DNA from: an uncultured Bacteroidota bacterium
GTDB lineage: Bacteria > Bacteroidota > Bacteroidia > Chitinophagales > Chitinophagaceae
Length of the DNA stretch: 64,000 nucleotides
Assembly (NCBI GenBank): GCA_903882805.1
Contig: CAIRYK010000003.1
Span: forward strand, 20,769-84,768
Direction of reading: 5' to 3'
Positions 41,601 through 50,551 of the stretch are shown here, piece by piece (the stretch's first letter is position 1; the number at the start of each line of letters is the position of its first letter). The position numbers and the translations under genes are program-made. Under the pieces are notes generated by a model that worked only from the letters and a program-made list of their open reading frames with translations, did no database searches and was not told the origin of the DNA.

Positions 41601-44600
41601 CTGTAACAGTAAATACCACCCCTGTTGCAACTACGCCTTCATCTGCATCCATATGCGCTGGTAATTCCACAACATTTAGTAATACTACCGGCGGCGGATT
41701 GTGGACCAGCAGCAATGGCGCGATTGCAACGATCGGCTCTGTAAGCGGCGTAGTAACAGGCGCGTCAGCTGGTTCAGCAACTATTTCTTATACAATTGGT
41801 TCGTGCTCGGCTCTGGCTACCGTAACTGTAAATGCAAACCCTGCAGCAATTACCCCTGGTGGTTCAGTCACAATTTGTGTTGGCTCTACAACTCTGTTAG
41901 GCAATGTTTCGGCAGGCACATGGAGCAGCGGCAACACAGGTATTGCTACAATAGGCTCAGTGACCGGTATTGTAACTGGAGTAGCTGCGGGCAATGTAAC
42001 TATATCATATACCAATGCCGCAGGCTGTTTTGCAATAAAAACAGTAACGGTTGCAGCTACGCCAACTGCGATATCTCCATCAAGTTCGCCACTATGTCAG
42101 GGAGCAACGCTTTCTATGACCAATGGTACAGCAGGCGGTAACTGGACTAGTAGTAACACAGGCGTTGCCACGGTAGGCGCTACAACGGGCGTTGTAAGCG
42201 GTGTAGCTACAGGCTCTGCTACTATATCTTATACAATCGGTTCTTGTTCTGCATTAGCTACAGTGACGGTGAATGCCAATCCTGCTGCGATTACGCCATC
42301 GGGCGCTGTTGCCGTTTGCATTGGGGTATCAACTACTCTTTCTAATGCTACACCAGGTGGTATCTGGACTTCGGGTAACACGTCGCTGGCTACTGTAGGT
42401 TCTACATCAGGGGTTGTAATAGGTACGGGCGCAGGTGTGGTAACTATATTCTACACCAATGCCGCAGGTTGTAGCGCTGCAAAAACGGTAACGGTAAATG
42501 TTACTCCATCTGCAATATCACCGTCGTCGGTTTCTATATGCAATGGTAACTCATCCACACTGACAAACGCAACAAGCGGCGGTGTATGGTCAAGTAGTAA
42601 TACGGCTATCGCAACAGTTGGTTCTATATCAGGTACTGTGACAGGCGTCGCAGTGGGAACAGCTATTGTTTCTTACACTATTGGCGGCTGCAGCGCAACA
42701 GCCAACGTTTCGATATCCGGACTTGCAAATGCGGGCATCATCACCGGTACGCCAAATATCTGCGTAGGTTCTACATCTACTTTTGTAGATGGCGCGCCAG
42801 GCGGCAGATGGAGCAGCAGCCTACCCGGTATTGCAACAGTAGGCTCATCATCGGGTGTGGTTACTGCTATAGCCGCAGGTACTGCGGTAATCAGCTATAC
42901 TGTTACCAACGGATGCGGATCGGCTTCTGCAACTTATACTGTTACCTCGGTGCCTACAGGCGTAGCCACAATAGTGGGTACATCGCTAATATGCGCCGGT
43001 ACAACTACCACCTACACCAATGCCACACCGGGCGGTGTATGGGTAAGTCGTAATACAGCGCTTGCTACAATAGTTTCGGGTACAGGGTTCCTTACCGCGA
43101 TTTCTTCAGGTTTAGATACTATTACCTATTCTGTTACCAATGCGTGCGGTACATCTGTTGCCAGCAAAACGGTAACCATAGGCGCTTTCCTTACAGCCGG
43201 CACCATATTGGGCAGCAGCAGCGTGTGCGAAGGCGCAACAATTACCCTTACAAATGGAGCGCCCGGCGGCACATGGAGCGCCTCGAACGCTAATGCAACC
43301 GTAGTAGGCGGCGTAGTAACCGGCGTTACAGCAGGAGTCGATACCATAATGTACACCACTACCAGCACATGCGGATCGGCTGTGGCCACTAAAACAATAA
43401 CTATCAATCCTGCCCCAAATGCAGGTACAATATCTGGTTCGTCATTGGTATGCGCAGGCGTTACCAGCCTTTACACAAATACAGCCACCGGCGGTACATG
43501 GAGCGTAACCAACTCACGAGCTACTATCAACAGCCTGGGTTTGCTGACGACGATAACTCCCGGCATAGATACAATTCGTTATACGCATACCAATAGTTGC
43601 GGTACAGCGGTTGCGTCTAAAACAGTTACCATTGGCGCTTATATTACTGCAGGTACCATAACCGGTTCAAGCAGCGTTTGCGTAGGAACAACAATAACAC
43701 TTAGCAATGGCACGACAGGCGGCGTATGGAGCAGCAGCAACACAACAGCTACAGTAGGTACTGGTTCGGGTATTGTAACGGGTGTATCGGCTGGTATAGA
43801 TACCATTTCATACACAGTATCGAGCAGTTGCGGATCGGTTTCAACAACTAAAACAATTACTGTAAATCCACAGCCCGATGCCGGCAACATTGTTGGTCCA
43901 TCTGTACTATGCGTAGGTTCTACATCAACATTCACTAACGCAGTATCGGGTGGAACATGGTCTATGACCAACAGCCGCGCTACTATATCGAGCGGCGGCG
44001 TGGCTACACCAGTTACCAATGGTCTTGACACAATTATATACAGAGTTACTAATGTATGTGGAACAGCCCGCGATACACAGATTGTTACTATTAACACTGC
44101 ACCGACCGCTGGTACTATATCTGGCGCATCAACTGTTTGTATAGGTATACCAGTTACTTTGTCGCACGGTACTCCGGGCGGCGTATGGAGCAGCAGCAGC
44201 ACAGCGGCGGCGGTAACAAGCGCCGGTGTTGTTTGGGGCGTAACAGTAGGAACAGCAACCATATCTTATACTATTACAAATAGTTGCGGCACTGCCGTAG
44301 CAACAAAGACAATGACCATCAACCCTGCTCTTGACCCAGGCACAATTTCTGGTACATCTGGCATTTGCACAGGCACAACTTATACTTATACCAACACTGT
44401 TTCTACTGGCTCTTGGAGTATGACAAACGCTCTTGCAACAGTTACTTCAGGAGGTGTGGTTACACCGCTGGCAACAGGCATTGACACTATAGTTTACACG
44501 GTAACTAGCGGATGCGGCACTGCAACTGCAATGAAAACGCTCACTATCAACCTTGCGCCAAATGCAGGAGCTATAAGCGGACCAACTTCGTTGTGTATAG

Positions 44601-47600
44601 GTACGCCGATAACATTGATCAACCCTGCGCCGGGCGGCGTATGGAGCAGCAGCAACTCAACAGCAACGGTTGTTGGCGGCGTGGTATCGGGTGTAAGTTC
44701 TGGCTTAGATACAATCTACTATACCGTAACTAACAGTTGCGGCGTAGCGGTGGCATCAAAAACAGTTGCTATAAACGCATTCCCTACTTCGGGCGTAATA
44801 CTAGGTCCAAACAGCGTTTGCGCTACTTCATTTACTATTTATACCGATTCAATACCGGGCGGTTCATGGTCGGTAACCAATACAACATTGGCAACCATCA
44901 CATCGGCGGGAGTTCTTACTGCTATTGCACCGGGTACAGATACTATCCTGTATACTGTTACCAACACTTGCGGCACAGTAATAGCCTCTAAGATTATTAC
45001 CATAGGCGCATCGCTAAGCGCAGGAACGATAACAGGGCCCGGCGGTGTGTGTGCAGGTTCAACCATAACCTTGAGCAATGCAACAGGCGGCGGTGTGTGG
45101 AGCAGCAGCAATACAGCAGTTGCCAGCATAGGGTCATCAACCGGAACCGTAACAGGCGTAGGCGCCGGTACAGCGTTTGTCACCTATGCGGTAACAGGTA
45201 GCTGCGGCACAGTTTATGATACTGCAATTGTTAGCGTTGGCGCACTGCCGGCAGTAGGCGTTATCACCGGCCCCTCAACCGTATGTGTGTCATCATTGAT
45301 ATTTATGTCGAACAGCGTATCGGGCGGCGTATGGAGCAGCCGTATAGGTAATGCAACCATTACTACCGCTGGCGTTGTAACCGGTATTACTCCTGGATTG
45401 GACACGATATACTACACGCTTACCAATGCATGTGGTACAGCCGCGGCTATCAAAGAAATAACCGTAAACGGCTTACCAACAATGGGCGCTATAGCCGGAC
45501 CGGTTAGTTTGTGTATTGGCGCTCCAATCACCTACACCAATCCAACAAGCGGTGGCTTGTGGAGCAGCAGCAATACAGGCGTTGCAACAATCGGTTCAAT
45601 ATCTGGTTTGGCAACAGGGATAACTACAGGTATTGCTGTTCTATCTTATACTATTGCAAACGGTTGCGGCACAGCACAGTCTACTACTACAGTGGCTGTA
45701 AATGCACTGCCAACTTCTGGCACAATTATAGGCCCTGCAAGCGTATGTTTGGGTTCAACAATATCATTGAGCGATGCGGTTCCCGGCGGTACATGGACAA
45801 CACGTACAGGTAATGTTTCAGTTACATCGGCTGGTATTGTTACAGGGCTCACACTTGGTCTTGATACCGTAAATTATACGGTATCTAACACCTGTGGTTC
45901 AGCAACCTCTATCAAGATCATTACAGTAAATCCTGTACCTGGCACTGGTACAATCAGTGGCCCTGCCAGTGTATGCGTGGGTGCATCGGTAACCCTTACG
46001 CACCCTGCTCCCGGCGGTATATGGAGCAGCAGTTCTCCTGCTATAGCAAGAATTGGTTCTACAACCGGTATCATAACAGGTGTTGGCGCTGGTACTGCAG
46101 TGCTTTCTTACAACATAACGACTACCTGCGGCAGCACATTGGCTACAGCAACCGTTGCTGTGAATCCACTGGCTAATTCGGGCACCATTATTGGTCCCGC
46201 CAATGTATGCGTAGGCGCTGTTATTCTATTGTCTAACGCGGCTCCGGGCGGCACATGGAGTACGCGTACAGGTAACGTAAGCATAACTTCGTTTGGTCTG
46301 GTAACGGGTCTGACAGCAGGTACTGATACCGTAAACTATACGGTGAGCAACTCCTGCGGCACAGCAACATCAATTAAGGTGCTTACTATCAACCCTGCTC
46401 CAACAGCGGGTGTAGTAAGTGGTCCTGCAAGTATTTGTATAGGTGGTAGCGATACTATGAGGAGCACAGTAAGCGGCGGTATCTGGAGTCGCAGCAACTT
46501 CAGCGCTACCGTTGGTTCGCTTTCAGGTATTGTTAGCGGCGTATCGGCCGGATCAGTAAATATCACCTACAGCGTCACCAATGCTTGTGGAACTGTTAGT
46601 TCGTTTGCCACAGTAATTGTAAACCCGCTGACAACAGCAGGAACAATTACGGGTTTGGACAGCGTATGTACTACTTCATCAATTACACTTGAAAATGCAA
46701 TACCTGGCGGCACATGGTCGGCAGGTAATGGCAATGCAATTGTATCGGGGGGATTGGTAATAGGCGTAGCTGAAGGCACAACCCCAATATCTTATACAGT
46801 TACCGGGGCATGCGGTACAGCGGTAGCTGTAAAAGTAATACACGTACTTACTTCGCCATATGCGGGTTTCATAACCGGCGGTCCTGGTATATGTTTGGGT
46901 TCATCAATAACTATGAGCGCAACAAATCCGGGCGGCGTTTGGAGTAGCGTCTTTGGCAATGCAGTAGTAACAGCTCCGGGAATTGTTTATGGCGCTACAT
47001 TGGGCGAAGACACTATTCATTATATTATCACTAACCTTTGCGGCGTGAGCAGCACATCGAAAGTGGTTACCATCAACCCACTGCCTGTAACTGCGCCGGT
47101 AACAGGAGCAACAAAACAGTGCGTTGGTTCTACCATCACAATGTCGAATGCAATACCCGGCGGTATATGGAGCAGCAGCGATGTTATCATTGCCTCTGTA
47201 GGTTCAACAACAGGTGTTGTTACCGGCGTTTTCCCCGGTACAGCAACTATTGCTTATACAATTGAGAATATCTATGGCTGCCGCGCTTCATCATCAGTAA
47301 CAGATACGGTTACAACAGTACCTGTTGTTCCGTCAATCACTGGCGGCAACAACGTTTGTCTGGGTTCAACAGTTACATTATCTGATTCATTATTATCAGG
47401 GACATGGACTACCAGCGACGCTACCATAGCTACCGTAGACGCAACTACAGGTGTTGTAACAGGCGTAGCATTAGGTACGGCTACTATCACCTATAGCGTA
47501 TCTACAAGTTGCGGCATTTATGGCGTAACTAATACCATCACCGTTAATCCGCTTACTACATTGCCTGCTATCGTTGGTCCTACACACCTTTGCGTAGGCG

Positions 47601-49906
47601 CTAACGTAACACTGATTAACCCTACGTCGGGTGGATCATGGACTACAACAGATAGCACGATAGCCGTGGTAGGCCGCTTAAGCGGTATTGTTACCGGCGT
47701 TGCTCCCGGTGTAGTTAATATTGTTTTCAGCTATACCAACGGTTTCGGTTGTACATCTACCACAACACAATCTGATACAATCAATGCATTGCCTGTTGTC
47801 GATCCTATTACAGGTATCACGCATCAGTGCTTTGGTACATCTACAACATTATCGAGCACAACTCCCGGCGGCGTGTGGACCAGCAGCGACCTTTTGGTTG
47901 CTACAGTTGGATCAACTACAGGTATTGTAACCGGCGTGTTCCCTGGGGTTGCAACAATAGGCTATTTTGTAACTAATAGCGATGGTTGTACTAATGCCGC
48001 AATAACGCTGGATACAGTGGGTATTCTTCCAACACTTGCCGGTATCGGCGGTATTACTCACCAATGTATAGGCACAGATATTACTCTGACCAATGATACG
48101 CTCGGCGGTGTATGGAGCAGCAGCGATACTACAATAGCTTTTGTAAATGCACTTACAGGCGTTGTTACAGGCAGAACAGCAGGTATAGCCACCATCTCTT
48201 ATACATTGGTTTCGCCTACAGGTTGCGCTGGTACTGTAACAGTGTTTGATACTGTTTATGCGCCTACAGCGTTACCCGCTATAACAGGAGTTACTCATCA
48301 GTGCGTTGGCGCAACATCTGTAATAACCAATGATACACTGGGTGGTAGATGGCTGAGCGGCGATACATCTATAGCAAGGGTTGGCGTAACATCAGGTATT
48401 GTTACAGGAGTTGTTCCTGGTATCGTAGATATCTATTATTTCTATACAAATGTTCATGGTTGTAACTCAACTACCCTGATTTCAGATACAGTTAATGCCT
48501 ACCCTGTAGTTGCGCCGATAACCGGTATTGCTCGTCAATGTATGGGCGCTTCCACAACGCTAAACGATAGTACGGTAGGCGGTGTTTGGAGTAGTAGCGA
48601 TCTTATAGTAGCATCTGTTGGATCGTCTACGGGCGTTGTAACCGGTGTGTTCCCTGGTTTGGCTACCATCAGCTATGCTGTAACCACCAATGGATGTACT
48701 ACAGTGGCTACGATTGCCGATACTGTACGTTCATTGCCTATGCCGTCGCCTATTACCGGCGCAACTAATGTGTGCATAGGCGCTACAACAGCGCTCGACA
48801 ATGCTGATTCTACCGGTATCTGGAGCAGTGGCAATATTTTGATTGCATCTGTAGGTTCTACGAGCGGCGTTGTAACTGGACTTACTGCTGGCTTTGCAAC
48901 TATCTACTACACGGTTGCTAACGAATGTGGATTTATAGTAGATACAGCAGTGGTTACTGTTAACCCCATACCAGTTGCCGGTACCATTTCGGCAACAGCT
49001 ACAAGTCTTTGCGCAGGCAATACCATTACGCTTACGCCATCAGTTATTGGCGGAACATGGTACAGCGCTGATACTACCATAGCGCGGGTAGACACTGCCG
49101 GTATAGTAACAGGTGTTGCAACAGGCGCGGTTACTGTTTACTACAGCATTACCAGCAGCGCAGGCTGTGTGGGCGTTACCTCTATCAATTTGTTTATTGG
49201 CGCTGCAATTCCTTCAATAGCTATTATCCCCGGTGGGTCGGCAACTCTCTGTCATGGTAATCCTGTAACGCTTGCTGTAGATACTGTTGCAGCAGGCATT
49301 ACTTATCAGTGGTTATATAATGGAGCAGTGATTCCAGGAGCTACATCGTCTGCATACACAACCCTTACATCCGGCGATTTCGCAGTGGTGGTAAGTAATG
49401 GTATATGCAACAGAACACTAACCAGAACAGTAGTAGTAGGTCCTCCGGATCCGGTTATTACCTTTACTTCGCCCGATATGTTGTCGACTGGTACATACAG
49501 TTATTATCAGTGGTACCGCAACGGCGTAGCATTAGTAGGCGATACTACGCAGATAATACATGTGTCAACAGGCGGTAATTATACCGTAGAGGTGCGTGAT
49601 GCTAATGGCTGCTCAGATACATCGTCAATATACATTGTGAGCGATAACGTAGGCAATGGTGTAACAGATGTAAATGTTGCAGCATCTATCAGCGTATTCC
49701 CTAACCCAGCAACAGCAGTACTGAATATACAATCGCCTATACTGGTGAATGTAAAAGTGATGAGCATAGATGGTAAAATACTGATGGAGAAAGCTAATGC
49801 ACGGAATATTGATATCAGTGCATTGGCGAATAGTCTGTACATGATTGCTATTTACGATCAGAACGATATGCTAATTAAGACAACAAGATTTGCTAAAAGC
49901 GAATAG
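38615..49906 (+). CDS. Giant Ig-like (BIG2-type) repeat surface/secreted protein with T9SS type A sorting domain
   Basis: 3763 aa; signal peptide; N-terminal PKD-like region; roughly 40 tandem ~70 aa units (CVG.TITLSN..PGG.WSSSN..ATVGS.TG.VTGV.AGTATI.YT); C-term VFPNPATAVLNIQSPI...TRFAKSE. Confidence 0.92.
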   Translation: MKNCIPTYLRRTLLLCLLFVAGHTAFANHIRGVDLSYTWVSGNTYRVTLVAYGDCAVTSPSLTSSRPKICLFDANTAVDTVLLNIEAPTTGLNVSQVCAADSALTTCTNTSFTIPGTKKYVYSNTITLPYRSHNWRFIFCGSMSGSNAGRSNAITNITPVGTTIIQLVDSLDNFYHDNSSPNLSVIPTPYYCTNNPDNYNPGAIDPDADSLSFFLVPAINNGRANCQATSSAGAVTYTGGTSATIPIQTPSSFSFNNGNGQISFVTATTQTSLVVYNIREFRNDTFIGSSQREMSFIIRPCTVAPPTAVISGATAGRIADSTHFEICQNSGAFSFNINPTEPDTTYHIFVSATGIPPGATFTVLDDSTNHPTTTFSWTSTAVTPGVYTFYVTFKDNACSISGVNTVAYTVTINRLPTFTGPTQVCQASSVTMSATPTGGTWTSGSTGIATVGSSTGILTGVSAGTAIITYGYTALNCFSTTAVTVNPLPNAISGTTVVCAGSSTILSDITGSGTWSSSNTGVATVGSASGVVTGVSAGTTTITYRLTTTGCFATVAVTVNPSAAITGPSNVCQGNTITLGNVNSGGTWTSSNTGVATVGSNTGVVTGVGASTATITYTLPTGCTQIKQVTVDSTPVNIVGANLLCVGATITLSDATSGGTWSSSNTGVATIGSTTGIVTGVTPGSSVISYSLASGCGKSTTVTVNAVPADVTGSGPLCIGATTTFGNTTPGGTWISSNAGIATVGSLSGLVTGVAAGTATITYSISSTTCFKTRTITILQTPTAITGSPNICVGTVTTFTNGTPGGNWTSTVTGVATVGITTGTVTGIAAGTTVISYTLGNGCGVALPLTVNLTPAPITGPTRVCLGATITLSTTTGGGTWSSSNSGVSSIGSTSGIVTGVAAGSATITYSLAAGCFVTYADTVFANPAAITPPGAVAICVGATTTLGDASPGGTWTSGNTGFATVGASTGVVTGVGAGVVTISYTNAAGCSALKTVTVNTTPVATTPSSASICAGNSTTFSNTTGGGLWTSSNGAIATIGSVSGVVTGASAGSATISYTIGSCSALATVTVNANPAAITPGGSVTICVGSTTLLGNVSAGTWSSGNTGIATIGSVTGIVTGVAAGNVTISYTNAAGCFAIKTVTVAATPTAISPSSSPLCQGATLSMTNGTAGGNWTSSNTGVATVGATTGVVSGVATGSATISYTIGSCSALATVTVNANPAAITPSGAVAVCIGVSTTLSNATPGGIWTSGNTSLATVGSTSGVVIGTGAGVVTIFYTNAAGCSAAKTVTVNVTPSAISPSSVSICNGNSSTLTNATSGGVWSSSNTAIATVGSISGTVTGVAVGTAIVSYTIGGCSATANVSISGLANAGIITGTPNICVGSTSTFVDGAPGGRWSSSLPGIATVGSSSGVVTAIAAGTAVISYTVTNGCGSASATYTVTSVPTGVATIVGTSLICAGTTTTYTNATPGGVWVSRNTALATIVSGTGFLTAISSGLDTITYSVTNACGTSVASKTVTIGAFLTAGTILGSSSVCEGATITLTNGAPGGTWSASNANATVVGGVVTGVTAGVDTIMYTTTSTCGSAVATKTITINPAPNAGTISGSSLVCAGVTSLYTNTATGGTWSVTNSRATINSLGLLTTITPGIDTIRYTHTNSCGTAVASKTVTIGAYITAGTITGSSSVCVGTTITLSNGTTGGVWSSSNTTATVGTGSGIVTGVSAGIDTISYTVSSSCGSVSTTKTITVNPQPDAGNIVGPSVLCVGSTSTFTNAVSGGTWSMTNSRATISSGGVATPVTNGLDTIIYRVTNVCGTARDTQIVTINTAPTAGTISGASTVCIGIPVTLSHGTPGGVWSSSSTAAAVTSAGVVWGVTVGTATISYTITNSCGTAVATKTMTINPALDPGTISGTSGICTGTTYTYTNTVSTGSWSMTNALATVTSGGVVTPLATGIDTIVYTVTSGCGTATAMKTLTINLAPNAGAISGPTSLCIGTPITLINPAPGGVWSSSNSTATVVGGVVSGVSSGLDTIYYTVTNSCGVAVASKTVAINAFPTSGVILGPNSVCATSFTIYTDSIPGGSWSVTNTTLATITSAGVLTAIAPGTDTILYTVTNTCGTVIASKIITIGASLSAGTITGPGGVCAGSTITLSNATGGGVWSSSNTAVASIGSSTGTVTGVGAGTAFVTYAVTGSCGTVYDTAIVSVGALPAVGVITGPSTVCVSSLIFMSNSVSGGVWSSRIGNATITTAGVVTGITPGLDTIYYTLTNACGTAAAIKEITVNGLPTMGAIAGPVSLCIGAPITYTNPTSGGLWSSSNTGVATIGSISGLATGITTGIAVLSYTIANGCGTAQSTTTVAVNALPTSGTIIGPASVCLGSTISLSDAVPGGTWTTRTGNVSVTSAGIVTGLTLGLDTVNYTVSNTCGSATSIKIITVNPVPGTGTISGPASVCVGASVTLTHPAPGGIWSSSSPAIARIGSTTGIITGVGAGTAVLSYNITTTCGSTLATATVAVNPLANSGTIIGPANVCVGAVILLSNAAPGGTWSTRTGNVSITSFGLVTGLTAGTDTVNYTVSNSCGTATSIKVLTINPAPTAGVVSGPASICIGGSDTMRSTVSGGIWSRSNFSATVGSLSGIVSGVSAGSVNITYSVTNACGTVSSFATVIVNPLTTAGTITGLDSVCTTSSITLENAIPGGTWSAGNGNAIVSGGLVIGVAEGTTPISYTVTGACGTAVAVKVIHVLTSPYAGFITGGPGICLGSSITMSATNPGGVWSSVFGNAVVTAPGIVYGATLGEDTIHYIITNLCGVSSTSKVVTINPLPVTAPVTGATKQCVGSTITMSNAIPGGIWSSSDVIIASVGSTTGVVTGVFPGTATIAYTIENIYGCRASSSVTDTVTTVPVVPSITGGNNVCLGSTVTLSDSLLSGTWTTSDATIATVDATTGVVTGVALGTATITYSVSTSCGIYGVTNTITVNPLTTLPAIVGPTHLCVGANVTLINPTSGGSWTTTDSTIAVVGRLSGIVTGVAPGVVNIVFSYTNGFGCTSTTTQSDTINALPVVDPITGITHQCFGTSTTLSSTTPGGVWTSSDLLVATVGSTTGIVTGVFPGVATIGYFVTNSDGCTNAAITLDTVGILPTLAGIGGITHQCIGTDITLTNDTLGGVWSSSDTTIAFVNALTGVVTGRTAGIATISYTLVSPTGCAGTVTVFDTVYAPTALPAITGVTHQCVGATSVITNDTLGGRWLSGDTSIARVGVTSGIVTGVVPGIVDIYYFYTNVHGCNSTTLISDTVNAYPVVAPITGIARQCMGASTTLNDSTVGGVWSSSDLIVASVGSSTGVVTGVFPGLATISYAVTTNGCTTVATIADTVRSLPMPSPITGATNVCIGATTALDNADSTGIWSSGNILIASVGSTSGVVTGLTAGFATIYYTVANECGFIVDTAVVTVNPIPVAGTISATATSLCAGNTITLTPSVIGGTWYSADTTIARVDTAGIVTGVATGAVTVYYSITSSAGCVGVTSINLFIGAAIPSIAIIPGGSATLCHGNPVTLAVDTVAAGITYQWLYNGAVIPGATSSAYTTLTSGDFAVVVSNGICNRTLTRTVVVGPPDPVITFTSPDMLSTGTYSYYQWYRNGVALVGDTTQIIHVSTGGNYTVEVRDANGCSDTSSIYIVSDNVGNGVTDVNVAASISVFPNPATAVLNIQSPILVNVKVMSIDGKILMEKANARNIDISALANSLYMIAIYDQNDMLIKTTRFAKSE

Positions 49907-49926
49907 TTAGTAATAGCAGAATTTAA

Positions 49927-49957
49927 GAAAGCCGCCTCATCAGGCGGCTTTCTTTTT
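49927..49957 (+). terminator. Rho-independent terminator
   Basis: GAAAGCCGCC-TCATCA-GGCGGCTTTC then TTTTT. Confidence 0.9.
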
Positions 49958-50184
49958 GTGCGAAACGTATGGTATAACAAAGTTGTTGGTTGTTGCCTAA
50001 AGTCGAGTAGTTCTGTGCATAAGTATCTATACCAAAGGGCATTCATTTTTCGGCATACTCCTATACACGATCAGGTAAGCAATTGTGCATAAAATGCAAC
50101 AGAGATTATTTGATATGCTTTGCAGGTAAAAGAAACGAATGGGCTTTGATAGGTATAGCCACTGAGCGCCCCGGCAAGCCACAG

Positions 50185-50231
50185 AACCTACCAAATCTGA
50201 AAAGAGGTGAACGTAGACAGTTTTGTAGGTT
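50185..50231. repeat. Intergenic hairpin AACCTAC...GTAGGTT
   Basis: 7 bp inverted repeat in a non-coding, repeat-rich gap. Confidence 0.4.
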
Positions 50232-50318
50232 TTAAGGTTTATATATGCACAAACGACCTACTGGGTTGGAGTTCTTTTTTAATTATAATGCAGCTTTCGC
50301 CCTGGTTAAGCACATTTT

Positions 50319-50469
50319 ATACCAAATCGACATTATAATTCGGCGCCAACCCATGTCATTGCGCCTTTAGGTGCAACAGGTTTGTAGCTGATTTATGTAT
50401 TATTTATAGGCCGCGCCCCGTAGGGTCGCAACAATGTCCGCATGGCGATTTTTAATGTCAAAACGGTAT
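50319..50469. repeat. MITE-like intergenic repeat, copy 2
   Basis: ATACCAAATCGACATTATAAT ... TTTTTAATGTCAAAACGGTAT; interior closely matches 21797-21946 in the same orientation. Confidence 0.8.
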
Positions 50470-50551
50470 TAGTCCTCTCGGGCTATGTGTATCCAACAAT
50501 CAAATGACAAACATTCAATATCAGTTTGCCGATTTTTGAAGGTATAATGGC

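Noticed and set aside
43639-44262. Long minus-strand ORFs across the giant repeat genes (e.g. 207 aa here; also 40243-40626, 40900-41337, 43126-43407)
   Set aside because: V/T/P-rich antisense shadows of the repeat codons; no start context and no recognisable domain.
39860-49100. CRISPR-like periodicity
   Set aside because: Period is ~210 bp and degenerate, entirely in frame with one protein; no short exact repeats with unique spacers.
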